Shown here one piece after another: positions 16,687 to 26,241 of a stretch of 64,000 nt of DNA. A program made the translations under genes and the position numbers. Every line of letters begins with the position of its first letter. Within the stretch, counting starts at the first letter, position 1. The notes beneath the pieces are model-generated. The model was not told the DNA's origin. It did not search any database and worked only from the letters and a program-made list of their open reading frames with translations. Source of the stretch: Microbacterium flavum (GTDB lineage Bacteria > Actinomycetota > Actinomycetes > Actinomycetales > Microbacteriaceae); NCBI RefSeq assembly GCF_018717645.1, contig NZ_JAFLHG010000011.1, positions 62,001 through 126,000 on the forward strand, given 5' to 3'.

Positions 16687-18221
16687 CCGTCGGCCGGACG
16701 TGGGGGGTCGTGCTGACCGGACTGCAGGGCGACCTCGTCGAGGTCGAAGCGGACCTCTCCAACCAGACCCCGGGATTCGCGATCATCGGGCTGGTGGATA
16801 AGGCGATCGGCGAAGCGCACCAGCGTGTGCACAACGCCTGCGCGAACGCCGGTCTGCCCCTGCCGCGTCGAAAGCTCACGGTCAACCTGTCGCCCGCGAA
16901 CCTGCCCAAGCACGGGACGGGTCTCGATGTGGCGATCGCGATCGCGGCGCTGGCCACGGAGGCGCCGATGGATGCCGCGTCGCTCCTCGCCACGGCGCAT
17001 ATCGGCGAGCTGGGCCTCGACGGACGGCTCCGCCCGGTCCCGGGCGTCCTCCCGGCCGTCGCGGCGGCGGCACGCGCCGGCATCCGCCGGGTGATCGTCC
17101 CGCACGCGAACCTCGCGGAGGCCGAACTCGTCGCGGACATCGAGGTCTGCGGCGCGGTGGGTCTGCGCGACGTCGCACGCCGGCACGGCCTGGACCTCGA
17201 CCTCCCCGACCGCGAGCTCGAGCCGGTCCCGCTGAGCGCGAGCGCCGAGCCCGAGGCGTCGGCGGCGCCCGATCTCGCCGACGTGATCGGTCAGCGCGAC
17301 GCCGTGGACGCCCTCGTCCTGGCCGCCGCCGGGGGCCATCACCTTTTGATGAGCGGCCCGCCGGGCGCCGGCAAGACGATGCTCGCCCGTCGGCTCCCCG
17401 GCATTCTGCCCGACCTCGACGACGAGGCAGCGATCCAGGCCGCCTCGATGCGGTCGCTCGCGGGGCTCCCCGTCGTGGCGCTGACCCGGACCCCGCCCTT
17501 CGAGGCTCCGCATCATTCCGCGAGTGTCGGAGCCCTCGTGGGCGGCGGATCGCGCGCGGTCCGCCCGGGGGCGATCGCCCGCGCGAGCGGCGGGGTGCTC
17601 TTCCTCGACGAGGCGGGCGAGTTCGGGGCGCATGCGCTCGACGCGCTCCGCCAGCCGCTCGAGACGGGCAGCATCGAGATCCACCGCGCGGGGTTCCGCG
17701 CCACCTTTCCCGCGCGGTTCCAGCTGGTGCTCGCGATGAACCCGTGTCCCTGCGGGAACTACGGCGTGCTCCACGCCGAGTGTCGGTGCCCCTCGCTCGC
17801 CATCCGCCGGCACGCGGGCAAGCTCTCCGGGCCGCTTCGAGACCGCATCGACATCGAGCTCGGGCTGCAGCGCGTCGCCGTCGCGCGGCTGCGCCGCGGC
17901 GACGACAGCCGCGTCACGACGGCCGCGGCGCGCGCGGAGGTCGTGGAGGCGCGGAGTCGCGCCGCGCACCGCCTCGCATCCACGCCCTGGCGGACGAACG
18001 CGGAGGTGCCGGGCACCTGGCTGCGGGATGGACCGCTGGCTCCCGAGCCCGCGATCCGACGGCCGCTGGATGCCGCGCTGCAGCGCGGGGCGCTCACGCT
18101 GCGCGGATATGACCGGGTGCTGCGGCTCGCATGGACGAGTGCCGACCTCGCGGCGCGCGACCGCGTCTCACCGCAGGACATCGGCCGCGCGCTCTATCTG
18201 AAGAACGGTGCGCAGGGATGA
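16683..18221 (+). CDS. comM: YifB/ComM-family Mg-chelatase-like AAA+ ATPase
   Basis: ComM is a hexameric helicase that extends branch migration of incoming single strands during natural transformation. The 512-residue product has the N-terminal ChlI-type domain (GLVDKAIGEA, NLSPANLPKHGTG), Walker A GPPGAGKT at 225-232 and Walker B LFLDEAGEF near 305. A C-terminal Mg-chelatase domain has a four-Cys segment beginning NPCPCGNYG. The GTG start overlaps the YraN stop by 4 nt, and its stop overlaps dprA (ATGA). Annotations of such proteins as magnesium chelatase are misleading. Confidence 0.93.
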   Translation: MTVGRTWGVVLTGLQGDLVEVEADLSNQTPGFAIIGLVDKAIGEAHQRVHNACANAGLPLPRRKLTVNLSPANLPKHGTGLDVAIAIAALATEAPMDAASLLATAHIGELGLDGRLRPVPGVLPAVAAAARAGIRRVIVPHANLAEAELVADIEVCGAVGLRDVARRHGLDLDLPDRELEPVPLSASAEPEASAAPDLADVIGQRDAVDALVLAAAGGHHLLMSGPPGAGKTMLARRLPGILPDLDDEAAIQAASMRSLAGLPVVALTRTPPFEAPHHSASVGALVGGGSRAVRPGAIARASGGVLFLDEAGEFGAHALDALRQPLETGSIEIHRAGFRATFPARFQLVLAMNPCPCGNYGVLHAECRCPSLAIRRHAGKLSGPLRDRIDIELGLQRVAVARLRRGDDSRVTTAAARAEVVEARSRAAHRLASTPWRTNAEVPGTWLRDGPLAPEPAIRRPLDAALQRGALTLRGYDRVLRLAWTSADLAARDRVSPQDIGRALYLKNGAQG

Positions 18222-19441
18222 GCGGGATGCTCCCGGACGGAGCTGCGATGCGGCGGGCGTTGAGCGAGGTGTCGGACGCTGCCTCCGGCGGAGCGGCGGA
18301 AGACGCCTACGCGCGCGCGGTGTGGTCGACGCTCATCGAGCCGGGGGACCGCATCGCCGGGGCGCTCATCGAGACCGCGGGCCCGGTGCGTGCTCTGGAG
18401 ATCGCGGTCGCCACGGGCAGCGTCCGCGGTGCGGAGCTCGGCGAGATCACCCCCACCGAGCTCCGCGCGGCTCGCGACCGCTGGGCCCCCCGACGGGGCC
18501 GGGCCGAGGAGGCGATCGCGCTGGCGCGACGGTCCGGCGTGCGTCTCGTGACCCCGGAGGATGCGCGCTGGCCGGCGCGTACGGCAGACCTGGGGCCGTT
18601 CGCTCCGGTCTGTCTCTGGGTTCGGGGAGACACGAGACTCCTGGATGCCGGGATCCCGGCGATCGCGCTCGTCGGCGCCCGCGCGGCCTCCTCCTACGGT
18701 GAGTTCCTCGCCGCGGAGTTCGCGGCGGAGGGCGGACAGGCGGGGATCACGGTCTACTCGGGAGGAGCCTACGGCATCGACGGCGCGGCGCACCGCGGCG
18801 CGCTCTCCGCAGACGGCGGCACTGTCGCTGTCATGGCGGGCGGTGTCGAGCGACCGTACCCGGCGGGGCACCGCGAGTTGATCGACCGGATCGCGCAGGT
18901 CGGGCTCGTGATCGCGGAGGTCCCCTGCGGCACGGCGCCGACGAAGCATCGCTTCCTCGCGCGAAACCGGCTGATCGCCGCGTGCAGCGACGCCACCGTC
19001 GTCGTCGAAGCGGGGTGGCGCAGCGGCGCGCTGAACACGGCACATCACGCCCAGGCGCTCGGCCGACCTCTCGGCGTCATCCCCGGTCCGGTGACGAGCG
19101 CGAGCTCGATGGGGTGCCACCGGTTGCTCCGGGAGGGGGAGGCGATCTGCGTGACGTGCTTCGCCGACGTGCGGGAGATGCTCGGTGACCCGCCCGCGTG
19201 CGGGGACCGTGGACGCCCTCCCGCAGGGGGTGATCGGGGAATGACCGACGACGCGACCCGTATCCGTGATGCTCTCAGCACGCGATCGGCACGCACCGTC
19301 GAGGACATCGCGCGCCGTGCGGGCTTCGGTGTTCACGAGGCCGCCGGGCTCCTCGGGATGCTCGAGCTCACCGGGCTTGCGGCACGGCGCGGCGCCGGGT
19401 GGGTGCACGTGTCCGGAGCAGGGCCCGTGACCCTGTGGTGA
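18218..19441 (+). CDS. dprA: DNA processing protein DprA
   Basis: DprA protects transforming single-stranded DNA and loads RecA. The 407-residue protein has the extended Rossmann fold (residues about 140-330): VGARAASSYG, SGGAYGIDGAAHRGAL, and the FLARNRLIAACSD motif. The C-terminal 60 residues form a winged-helix domain (RTVEDIARRAGF). An N-terminal helical region precedes the fold. It is the third gene of the YraN-comM-dprA operon, overlapping comM by ATGA. The upstream two-part element is shared with ssb, whose product cooperates with DprA on single strands. Confidence 0.94.
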   Translation: MSGMLPDGAAMRRALSEVSDAASGGAAEDAYARAVWSTLIEPGDRIAGALIETAGPVRALEIAVATGSVRGAELGEITPTELRAARDRWAPRRGRAEEAIALARRSGVRLVTPEDARWPARTADLGPFAPVCLWVRGDTRLLDAGIPAIALVGARAASSYGEFLAAEFAAEGGQAGITVYSGGAYGIDGAAHRGALSADGGTVAVMAGGVERPYPAGHRELIDRIAQVGLVIAEVPCGTAPTKHRFLARNRLIAACSDATVVVEAGWRSGALNTAHHAQALGRPLGVIPGPVTSASSMGCHRLLREGEAICVTCFADVREMLGDPPACGDRGRPPAGGDRGMTDDATRIRDALSTRSARTVEDIARRAGFGVHEAAGLLGMLELTGLAARRGAGWVHVSGAGPVTLW

Positions 19442-19495
19442 GCAACCCGGGCGCGGCGGAGCGTCCTCGCCCGGTCGGCGCGACATGCTGGGAGG

Positions 19496-20395
19496 GTGAG
19501 GATCTCCGAGGCAGCAGGCCGCTACGCGGCGCACCTCGAACGCGTGCGCCGGCTCTCCCCGGCGACGGTGCGCGCGTACGCCGCCGATCTGCGGTCTCTC
19601 ACCGAAGCGGTCGGGGACACCGACCTTGCCGCCGTCGGCCTCGAGGACCTCCGGGACTGGCTGTGGCGCCTCGCCGAGAACGACGCCGCGCGCGCCACGA
19701 TCGCGCGGCGCACGGCCTCCGCGCGCAGCTTCTTCACCTGGGCACTGGGCGAACGGATCATCGAGACCGATCCGAGCATCCGCCTCATCGCGCCGAAGCG
19801 CGGTCGCGCTCTCCCGAAGGTCGCGACGGCACAGACCCTGGACGAGGTGCTGGCGGCAGCACACACTCGCGCCGCCGAAGGAGATCCCGCCGCGCTGCGC
19901 GATGCCGCGCTTCTCGAGATCCTCTACGCGTCAGCCTTGCGTGTCGCGGAGGTGTGCGCATGCGACGTCGACGACCTCGATCATGACCAACGGACCGTCC
20001 GCGTCCTGGGCAAGGGATCCAAGGAGCGCGTCGTCCCGTTCGGCGCGCCCGCGGCCGGCGCGCTCACGGCCTACCTTGTCCGCGGGCGACCCGTCCTCGC
20101 TGCACGCGGCGCCGGGACCTCGGCGCTGTTCCTCGGGGCGCGCGGCGGAAGACTCGGGACCCGAGCCGCCTACGACATCGTCTCGGCGGCGCTCGCCCCC
20201 GCGATCGGGGCCGACACCGTGGGCCCACACGCGCTCCGGCACTCCGCGGCCACTCACCTGCTCGACGGGGGAGCGGACCTGCGGACGGTGCAGGAGATGC
20301 TCGGACACGCGAGCCTCGGGACGACACAGATCTACACGCACGTCTCGGCGGAGAAGCTCACGGCCGCCTACCGCCTCGCTCACCCGCGCGCGTGA
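19496..20395 (+). CDS. xerC: Tyrosine recombinase XerC
   Basis: XerC resolves chromosome dimers at dif with XerD. The 299-residue protein has an N-terminal SAM-like core-binding domain (about 1-90) and the catalytic set R149, K173, H245, R248, H271 and nucleophile Y280 (TQIYTHV). It follows dprA on the same strand, as commonly in actinobacteria. The GTG has GGAGG directly abutting it, too close for a normal Shine-Dalgarno, and CATGCT 6 nt upstream could be a leaderless -10. A phage or transposon integrase is unlikely given this housekeeping setting. Confidence 0.93.
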   Translation: MRISEAAGRYAAHLERVRRLSPATVRAYAADLRSLTEAVGDTDLAAVGLEDLRDWLWRLAENDAARATIARRTASARSFFTWALGERIIETDPSIRLIAPKRGRALPKVATAQTLDEVLAAAHTRAAEGDPAALRDAALLEILYASALRVAEVCACDVDDLDHDQRTVRVLGKGSKERVVPFGAPAAGALTAYLVRGRPVLAARGAGTSALFLGARGGRLGTRAAYDIVSAALAPAIGADTVGPHALRHSAATHLLDGGADLRTVQEMLGHASLGTTQIYTHVSAEKLTAAYRLAHPRA

Positions 20396-20415
20396 GAGCC
20401 GGCGGCGCGCTCACG

Positions 20416-20421
20416 TAGCCT
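20416..20421 (+). promoter_or_regulatory. -10 box for the DUF3060 lipoprotein gene
   Basis: TAGCCT ends 6 nt before the ATG, with no Shine-Dalgarno, so a leaderless transcript is likely. Confidence 0.55.
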
Positions 20422-20427
20422 GGAACC

Positions 20428-21006
20428 ATGCGGATTCCCACCACAGCCCTCGCGGTCGCCGCCGTGCTGGTCGCCGCCGTCACGCTCAGTGCCTGTGCGG
20501 CGGAACCGCGCCCCTTCCGCACCGTCGTCCCGCCGCCGGCGCAATCGTCCGCCTCGGTCCCGGATGCGCCGACGGGGGCAGCGCCGAGCCTCACCACGCC
20601 GCCCTTATCCTCCTCGGACGATGCGACCGCTGTGGCGTGCGTCGACGGAACCGCGACCGCGAGTGGTGAGGGAGGCATGTACCTCCTCGACGCGGACTGC
20701 GCACGGGTGGTGATCGGCGGCAACGCGATGACGGTGCGGATCACGGCGGCATCCACCGGCGAGGTCGTCGTGCGCGGCGAGGGGAATGCCGTCACGTCCG
20801 GGAGCCTCGAATCCGTGACCGTCGAAGGTCAGAAGAACTCCGTCGCGGGCGCTCGAATCGGCGCGGTCACCGTGCGAGGCGACGACAACCTCGTGAGCGC
20901 CCAGGAGGAGATCGGGGCCCTGGTCGTCTCCGGGAGCGGCAACACGGTCACCGCGCCCAACGTCGGGACGAAGGACGTCAGCGGTTCGGGAAACACCGTT
21001 CCCTGA
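20428..21006 (+). CDS. DUF3060-like secreted lipoprotein
   Basis: This 192-residue protein has a signal peptide with a lipobox (LSAC, cysteine at 23). A Pro/Ser/Thr-rich linker to about residue 65 follows, then short repeats with the pattern GNxVT or DNLVS spaced about 18 residues. These suggest a small beta-helix like DUF3060 proteins. It should be lipid-anchored outside the membrane. The function of the family is not known. It converges on the M23 peptidase gene with only 14 nt between stops. Confidence 0.8.
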   Translation: MRIPTTALAVAAVLVAAVTLSACAAEPRPFRTVVPPPAQSSASVPDAPTGAAPSLTTPPLSSSDDATAVACVDGTATASGEGGMYLLDADCARVVIGGNAMTVRITAASTGEVVVRGEGNAVTSGSLESVTVEGQKNSVAGARIGAVTVRGDDNLVSAQEEIGALVVSGSGNTVTAPNVGTKDVSGSGNTVP

Positions 21007-21020
21007 GGACGACCGGCGGC

Positions 21021-21608
21021 TCATCCCTCGCAGCACGGCAGCAGGACGGCTCGGGGGAGGGTTCCGAGCAGCAGCATGGGGTTGATGTACGCTCCGTCCT
21101 TGCGGACGCCGAAGTGCACGCTGCCCGGTGCGGCGTGCCCGCCGGTACCCGCGCGCGCGACGACATCGCCCGCCTCGACCTCCCGGCCGATCGCGGCGGC
21201 GTCGCTGACCGGCTCCAACGTGGTGACGTACCCGTCCCCGTGATCGATCGTCACGACCCCGCGGCCCGCGACCGAGCCGGCGAAGGCGATCACTCCCGCG
21301 GCGGGGCTGGAGAGCGGCGTACCGAGGGGCGCGGCAAGGTCGATGCCGCGATGGCCGGGGCCGTACTCGTGCGCCGGCGCGGCATAGGGCGCCGTGATCC
21401 GCGGCGGGGTCACCGGCCACACCCATCCCGTCCTCGCCTCCGCCGGGGCGAGGACGGATGCCTGCGCGGCGGCACTGGCGGGGCCGATGAGCGCGCCGAG
21501 CATCGAAAGGCCGAGGACGAGCGCGGCGACACGCGGCCAGGCATCTCGGGTGCGGCGTCGGGAGGAGCCCGCAGCCGGGGCCCGCGGTCCAGGAGGAAAC
21601 GGAGACAT
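21021..21608 (-). CDS. M23-family (LytM-like) peptidase domain protein, probably without full catalytic set
   Basis: The 195-residue protein has an N-terminal membrane-spanning or signal segment (residues about 27-47) and a C-terminal M23 domain. Metal ligands are present: H and D in HRGIDLAAP and the final His in SVHFGVR. The two catalytic histidines of LytM are replaced: HxH reads SVH, and the usual YxH after GYVTT reads LEP. Such forms occur in actinobacteria and may act as activators or wall binders rather than endopeptidases. No Shine-Dalgarno precedes the ATG. A perfect copy of the two-part element lies 45 nt upstream. Confidence 0.85.
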   Translation of the reverse strand: MSPFPPGPRAPAAGSSRRRTRDAWPRVAALVLGLSMLGALIGPASAAAQASVLAPAEARTGWVWPVTPPRITAPYAAPAHEYGPGHRGIDLAAPLGTPLSSPAAGVIAFAGSVAGRGVVTIDHGDGYVTTLEPVSDAAAIGREVEAGDVVARAGTGGHAAPGSVHFGVRKDGAYINPMLLLGTLPRAVLLPCCEG

Positions 21609-21653
21609 GCCGCCACTGTGCCGAGCCCGCCCGTCCGGGGACATCGGCACCCG

Positions 21654-21691
21654 CGATCTGTGGAGGGCTGGGGGGATCGCGGCGCTGGGGA
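21654..21691 (-). promoter_or_regulatory. Two-part element upstream of the M23 peptidase gene
   Basis: Read on the minus strand, TCCCCAGCG (21691-21683), 18 bases, then TCCACAGATCG (21664-21654). All 20 block bases and the spacer length match the copies before YraN and ssb. The right block ends 45 nt before the ATG, almost the same distance as at YraN (46 nt). Confidence 0.75.
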
Positions 21692-21725
21692 GGAGGCGAT
21701 GACCGCCCCGTCCGACCCCGACTGA

Positions 21726-21913
21726 TACACTGGAGGCCGCACCCCGCTCGTCGGGGTGACTACGCGTGCCCAGAGCGCAGGCCGGACGAGTCCGGCAGCG
21801 CGGCATCCACACCCAGAGGTCTCACCGCTCCGGCGGTGGGCGGGTGCGTGCCGGGTACCAGGAGCATCGGCCGCCGGCCGAGCGAGAACCCAGAGAACAG
21901 AAGGAGAACGGCC
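21726..21913 (+). promoter_or_regulatory. rpsB promoter and structured 5' leader
   Basis: TACACT (21726-21731) is a good -10 box, giving a leader of about 175 nt. The leader holds four possible hairpins: 21740-21746 with 21752-21758, 21781-21786 with 21791-21796, 21823-21827 with 21834-21838, and 21867-21872 with 21876-21881. It ends in AAGGAG (21901-21906). S2 is autoregulated through its leader in other bacteria, so a regulatory RNA is plausible. Confidence 0.6.
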
Positions 21914-22837
21914 ATGGCCGTCGTCACCATTCGCCAGCTGCTCGACAGCGGCGTCCACTTCGGACACCAGACCCGCCGGTGGAACCCGAAAGTCAAGCGC
22001 TTCATCCTGACCGAGCGCAGCGGCATCCACATCATCGACCTGCAGCAGTCGCTCGGGTACATCGACAAGGCGTACGAGTACGTCCGTGAGACGGTCGCCC
22101 ACGGCGGCACGATCCTCTTCGTCGGTACCAAGAAGCAGGCGCAGGAAGTCATCGCCGAGCAGGCGACGCGCGTCGGCCAGCCCTTCGTGAACCAGCGCTG
22201 GCTCGGTGGCCTCCTCACCAACTTCCAGACGGTCAGCAAGCGCCTGGCGCGCATGAAGGAGCTCGAGGAGCTCGACTTCGAGAACCCGGCCGACTCGGGC
22301 TTCACCAAGAAGGAGCTCCTGCTCAAGAAGCGCGAGCTCGACAAGCTCCACAAGTCCCTCGGCGGTATCCGCAACCTGCAGAAGACCCCGTCGGCCCTCT
22401 GGGTCGTCGACGCCAAGCGCGAGCACCTCGCCATCGACGAGGCCCGCAAGCTCGGCATCCCGGTCATCGGCATCCTCGACACGAACGCCGACCCCGACGA
22501 GTTCCAGTTCCCGATCCCGGGCAACGACGACGCGATCCGCTCCGTGGGCCTGCTCACGCGCATCATCGCGGACGCCGCCGCGGAGGGTCTGATCCAGCGC
22601 CACAACCCGACCGACGAGTCCGCCGAGGCCGAGCCGCTCGCCGACTGGGAGCGCGAGCTGCTCGAGGCTCCCGTGACCGAGGCTGCCGACGCCGCCGAGG
22701 CCGTCGAGGCTCCTGCCGACGAGACCCCGATCGTCACCGATGTGGCCGAGGTCGAGACGATCGCGACCGAGTCGGCCGCCGACGAGGCCGGCGCTGCGGC
22801 CAAGGCCGAGGGCGACGCCGCGGCCATCGCCGAGTAA
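21914..22837 (+). CDS. rpsB: Small ribosomal subunit protein uS2
   Basis: S2 binds the 30S head-body junction and recruits S1-type proteins. The first 235 residues of this 307-residue protein are canonical ([45 protein letters not shown]). The last 65 residues are an acidic, Ala/Glu-rich extension common in actinobacterial S2. The ATG has AAGGAG 7 nt upstream; a GTG or ATG further up would add unconserved residues. It heads the rpsB-tsf pair. Confidence 0.97.
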   Translation: MAVVTIRQLLDSGVHFGHQTRRWNPKVKRFILTERSGIHIIDLQQSLGYIDKAYEYVRETVAHGGTILFVGTKKQAQEVIAEQATRVGQPFVNQRWLGGLLTNFQTVSKRLARMKELEELDFENPADSGFTKKELLLKKRELDKLHKSLGGIRNLQKTPSALWVVDAKREHLAIDEARKLGIPVIGILDTNADPDEFQFPIPGNDDAIRSVGLLTRIIADAAAEGLIQRHNPTDESAEAEPLADWERELLEAPVTEAADAAEAVEAPADETPIVTDVAEVETIATESAADEAGAAAKAEGDAAAIAE

Positions 22838-22850
22838 GACATTTCCCGTT

Positions 22851-22891
22851 CGATGCGGGGCCGCCACCGATCCGGTGACGGTCCCGCATCG
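22851..22891 (+). terminator. Intergenic hairpin between rpsB and tsf
   Basis: CGATGCGGG (22851-22859) pairs with CCCGCATCG (22883-22891), and an inner CACCG/CGGTG stem is possible. There is no T-run, so this may act as a partial attenuator or processing site lowering tsf relative to rpsB. Confidence 0.5.
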
Positions 22892-22940
22892 GCATCCACG
22901 AACGCACACAGTTTTCCACGCACTTAAGGAGCCACCACCC

Positions 22941-23768
22941 ATGGCAAACTTCACGATCGCCGACATCAAGGCGCTGCGCGAGCAGCTCGGTACCGGCATG
23001 GTCGACACCAAGAAGGCGCTCGAGGAGGCCGACGGCGACCTCGAGAAGGCCGTCGAGATCCTGCGCCTCAAGGGCGCGAAGGGCAACGCGAAGCGTGCCG
23101 ACCGCTCCACCAGCGAAGGGCTCGTCACCGCTGTCCAGCACGGCGACAAGGTCACGATCCTCGAGCTGAACACCGAGACCGACTTCGTCGCGAAGAACGA
23201 GCGCTTCATCGCCCTCGCGGAGAAGGTGCTCGAGGCGGCCGCCGCCGTCGACGCGGACTCGGTCGAGGCGGCCCTCGCCGCCCCCGCCGGCGCGCAGTCG
23301 GTGGCCGAGCTCATCTCGGACGAGGCCGCCATCATCGGCGAGAAGGTGGAGCTGCGTCGCGTGCGCACCCTCTCCGGCACGGCGTTCGAGATCTACCTCC
23401 ACAAGACGAGCAAGGACCTGCCGCCGCAGGTCGGCGTCGTCCTCGCCTACGCGGGTGAGGATGCCGAGACGGCGCGGTCGATCGCGCAGCACATCTCCTT
23501 CGCCAACCCGACCTACCTCTCCCGCGAGGACGTCCCCGAGGACGAGGTCGAGAAGGAGCGCCAGATCGTCACCGAGATCTCGCGCAACGAGGGCAAGCCG
23601 GAGGCGGCGCTGCCCAAGATCGTCGAGGGTCGCGTGGGCGCCTTCTTCAAGCAGGTGGCCCTGCTCGACCAGGACTACGCGAAGGACAACAAGCAGTCCG
23701 TCGCGAAGGTCGCCGGCGACGCGGGGATCACGATCGAGGGCTTCGCCCGCTTCAAGGTCGGCGCGTAA
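22941..23768 (+). CDS. tsf: Elongation factor Ts
   Basis: EF-Ts exchanges nucleotide on EF-Tu. The 275-residue protein has the N-terminal UBA-like domain (IKALREQLGTGMVDTKKAL), the core TDFVAKNERF segment and the paired EF-Ts domains. Length is typical of actinobacteria. A strong AAGGAG precedes the ATG. It follows rpsB across a hairpin and is followed by a terminator before pyrH. Confidence 0.97.
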   Translation: MANFTIADIKALREQLGTGMVDTKKALEEADGDLEKAVEILRLKGAKGNAKRADRSTSEGLVTAVQHGDKVTILELNTETDFVAKNERFIALAEKVLEAAAAVDADSVEAALAAPAGAQSVAELISDEAAIIGEKVELRRVRTLSGTAFEIYLHKTSKDLPPQVGVVLAYAGEDAETARSIAQHISFANPTYLSREDVPEDEVEKERQIVTEISRNEGKPEAALPKIVEGRVGAFFKQVALLDQDYAKDNKQSVAKVAGDAGITIEGFARFKVGA

Positions 23769-23777
23769 GTCACGGAC

Positions 23778-23811
23778 GGGGTCCGCATCCTGAGGGGTGC
23801 GGACCCCTTTC
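23778..23811 (+). terminator. Intrinsic terminator after tsf
   Basis: GGGGTCCGCA (23778-23787) and TGCGGACCCC (23798-23807) form a perfect 10-bp stem with a short following TTT. Confidence 0.8.
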
Positions 23812-23827
23812 CATGCCCGCCACCCGG

Positions 23828-23833
23828 TAATCT
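23828..23833 (+). promoter_or_regulatory. -10 box for pyrH
   Basis: TAATCT lies 24 nt before the pyrH GTG, giving a short leader that includes a GAGAGGA ribosome site. Confidence 0.5.
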
Positions 23834-23857
23834 GCAACGAGACGAGAGGACCCCCCT

Positions 23858-24577
23858 GTGACCGATGAGAACACCGGACGCCGCCGCGTCCTTCTGAAGC
23901 TGTCCGGAGAAGCGTTCGGCGGTGGCCAGCTCGGAGTGAATCCGGACGTGGTCGGCCAGATCGCCCGCGAGATCGCCGAGGCCGTCGACCGCGTGGAGAT
24001 CGCGATCGTCGTCGGCGGCGGGAACTTCTTCCGCGGCGCCGAACTCAGCCAGCGGGGGATGGATCGTGGCCGGGCGGACTACATGGGCATGCTCGGGACC
24101 GTCATGAACGCGCTGGCGCTGCAGGACTTCCTCGAGCAGGCCGGCGCCGCCACGCGCGTCCAGTCCGCCATCTCGATGACCCAGGTCGCCGAGCCGTACA
24201 TCCCGCGCCGGGCGGAGCGGCACATGGAGAAGGGGCGCGTCGTCATCTTCGGCGCGGGGGCGGGTCTGCCCTACTTCTCGACCGACACGGTCGCCGCCCA
24301 GCGCGCGCTGGAGATCGGGGCCGACGAGGTGCTCGTCGCCAAGAACGGCGTCGACGGGGTCTACACCGCCGACCCGAAGAAGGATGCCACGGCCACCAGG
24401 ATCGACGAGATCACCTACCAGGACGCATTGCGGCAGGGCCTCAAGGTCGTCGACTCGACCGCGTTCAGCCTCTGCATGGACAACGGCATCGACATGCGCG
24501 TGTTCGGCATGGAGCCCGAGGGCAACGTGACCCGGGCGCTCCTGGGCGAGCGCATCGGCACCCTCGTCACGGTGTGA
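23858..24577 (+). CDS. pyrH: UMP kinase
   Basis: PyrH phosphorylates UMP to UDP for pyrimidine nucleotide synthesis. The 239-residue protein has the amino-acid-kinase fold: [37 protein letters not shown] and the C-terminal GTLV. Bacterial UMP kinases are hexameric and allosterically controlled by GTP and UTP. The GTG start is preceded by GAGAGGA. Order rpsB-tsf-pyrH-frr is the usual bacterial one, though a terminator and -10 separate tsf from pyrH. Confidence 0.97.
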   Translation: MTDENTGRRRVLLKLSGEAFGGGQLGVNPDVVGQIAREIAEAVDRVEIAIVVGGGNFFRGAELSQRGMDRGRADYMGMLGTVMNALALQDFLEQAGAATRVQSAISMTQVAEPYIPRRAERHMEKGRVVIFGAGAGLPYFSTDTVAAQRALEIGADEVLVAKNGVDGVYTADPKKDATATRIDEITYQDALRQGLKVVDSTAFSLCMDNGIDMRVFGMEPEGNVTRALLGERIGTLVTV

Positions 24578-24592
24578 CGGGGCACGCCCCAC

Positions 24593-24598
24593 TAGACT
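24593..24598 (+). promoter_or_regulatory. -10 box upstream of frr
   Basis: TAGACT lies 32 nt before the frr GTG, giving a short leader with a TGGAG ribosome site. Confidence 0.55.
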
Positions 24599-24630
24599 CG
24601 TGAACTGACGTAACAACGAATGGAGTGACC

Positions 24631-25185
24631 GTGATCGCCGAGATCCTGGCCGACACGTCCGGGCGCATGGACCGCGCCGTCGAGGCCGCGAAGGATGACT
24701 TCGCGACCGTCCGCACGGGCCGCGCGAACCCCCAGCTCTTCCAGAAGGTCATGGTCGACTACTACGGCTCGCCGACGCCCCTCTCGCAGCTCGCGTCGCT
24801 GAACGCCCCCGAGGCGCGGATGCTGGTCGTCACGCCCTACGACAAGTCGGCCCTCAAGGCGATCGAGCAGGCGATCCGCGACATCCCGAACCTCGGCGTC
24901 AACCCGACGAACGACGGCAACCTCGTCCGCGTCACGATGCCCGAGCTCACCGCCGACCGCCGCAAGGAGTACGTCAAGCTCGTCCGCACCAAGGGCGAGG
25001 ATGCCAAGGTGCACCTCCGTGGCATCCGCCGCAAGGGGAAGGACGAGCTCGACGCGCTCAAGAGCGAGGTCGGCGAAGACGATCTCGTGCGCGCGGAGAA
25101 GGAGCTCGACGCCATCACGCGCTCCCACGTCGATGAGATCGACGAGGCCCTCAAGCGCAAAGAGGCCGAGCTTCTCGAGGTCTGA
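24631..25185 (+). CDS. frr: Ribosome recycling factor
   Basis: RRF splits post-termination ribosomes with EF-G. The 184-residue product is standard length: a long-helix bundle with [22 protein letters not shown] and the C-terminal helix. Of two nearby GTGs, the second (24631) has GGAG at proper spacing while the first overlaps it, so the second is chosen. cdsA follows after 3 nt. Confidence 0.96.
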   Translation: MIAEILADTSGRMDRAVEAAKDDFATVRTGRANPQLFQKVMVDYYGSPTPLSQLASLNAPEARMLVVTPYDKSALKAIEQAIRDIPNLGVNPTNDGNLVRVTMPELTADRRKEYVKLVRTKGEDAKVHLRGIRRKGKDELDALKSEVGEDDLVRAEKELDAITRSHVDEIDEALKRKEAELLEV

Positions 25186-25188
25186 GCG

Positions 25189-26241
25189 ATGACCGATCCT
25201 TCCGGTGAGCCCGCCGAAGGCTCGGACGCTCCGCCGACCCCGGCGACACGCGCCGACGCGCGTCGGGACGGGGATTCGTCGACCGCGTTCCAGGAGCACG
25301 TGCGGGCGGCGCGCAGCGAGTTCGAGCATCAGATCGACCGTGCGCGGGCCGACTTCGACAAGGCGCGGGCCGACTTCGAGCAGGTCAACGATCGGATCAA
25401 GGAGCGGACGGGTCGCAACCTCCTCATGGCGACCCTGATCGGAGTCCTCGTCGGCGCCGCGGTGCTGGCATCCCTGCTCTTCGTGAAGTGGCTGTTCCTC
25501 CTGTTCGCCATCCCCGTGTGCCTCCTGGGGGTGTTCGAGTTCTCCCGCGCGCTGCAGACAGCCGGGCGGAAGGTCGACGTCATCCCGCAGCTGGTGGCGG
25601 GCGGCGTGATCATGCTCGCGGGGTTCTTCGTCGGGCACTGGACCCATTGGGTGCTGAGCTTCGCCTGCGTCGCCGCGCTCATCATCTGGCGCCTGCTCGC
25701 GCAGATGGCCGCCCGAGACGGACGCCGCTACAGCGATGTGCTCGACGACGTTCTCGCCGCAGGATTCGTGCCGATCTACGTCTCGTTCCTCGCATCGCTG
25801 ACCCTTGTGCTCCTGCGACTCGAGCAGGGGGAGTACTGGCTGCTCGGGATGGTCATCGCCGTCGTCGCCGCCGACACCGGCGCCTACGCGAGCGGTCTCG
25901 CCTTCGGATCCCACCCCATGGCCCCGCGCATCAGTCCCAAGAAGACGTGGGAGGGGTTCGCCGGCGGAGCGCTCGCGACCGTCGTCGTCGCCGTCGTCTA
26001 CGGGATCTTCGTGCTGCACATCCCGTGGTGGTCCGGCATCATCTTCGGCCTCGTGATGGTCGGCTGCGCGACTCTGGGCGACCTCGGCGAATCCATGATC
26101 AAGCGCGACCTCGGCATCAAGGACATGAGCTCGTGGCTCCCTGGCCACGGCGGCGTCCTCGACCGGCTCGACTCCATCCTCCCGTCCGCCGCGGCGGCCC
26201 TTGCGATGTACTTCCTGTTCTTCCCGCTGGTGAGTGTATGA
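25189..26241 (+). CDS. cdsA: Phosphatidate cytidylyltransferase (CDP-diacylglycerol synthase)
   Basis: CdsA makes CDP-diacylglycerol from CTP and phosphatidic acid, the branch point of phospholipid synthesis. The C-terminal CDS signature is clear: PKKTWEGFAGG and GDLGESMIKRDLGIKDMS. About eight membrane helices lie between residues 80 and 350. The first 75 residues are a soluble extension; residues about 35-73 repeat RADFDKARADFEQ and look like a coiled coil, not part of the basic enzyme. It starts 3 nt after frr and overlaps the DivIVA-like gene by ATGA. Confidence 0.94.
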   Translation: MTDPSGEPAEGSDAPPTPATRADARRDGDSSTAFQEHVRAARSEFEHQIDRARADFDKARADFEQVNDRIKERTGRNLLMATLIGVLVGAAVLASLLFVKWLFLLFAIPVCLLGVFEFSRALQTAGRKVDVIPQLVAGGVIMLAGFFVGHWTHWVLSFACVAALIIWRLLAQMAARDGRRYSDVLDDVLAAGFVPIYVSFLASLTLVLLRLEQGEYWLLGMVIAVVAADTGAYASGLAFGSHPMAPRISPKKTWEGFAGGALATVVVAVVYGIFVLHIPWWSGIIFGLVMVGCATLGDLGESMIKRDLGIKDMSSWLPGHGGVLDRLDSILPSAAAALAMYFLFFPLVSV

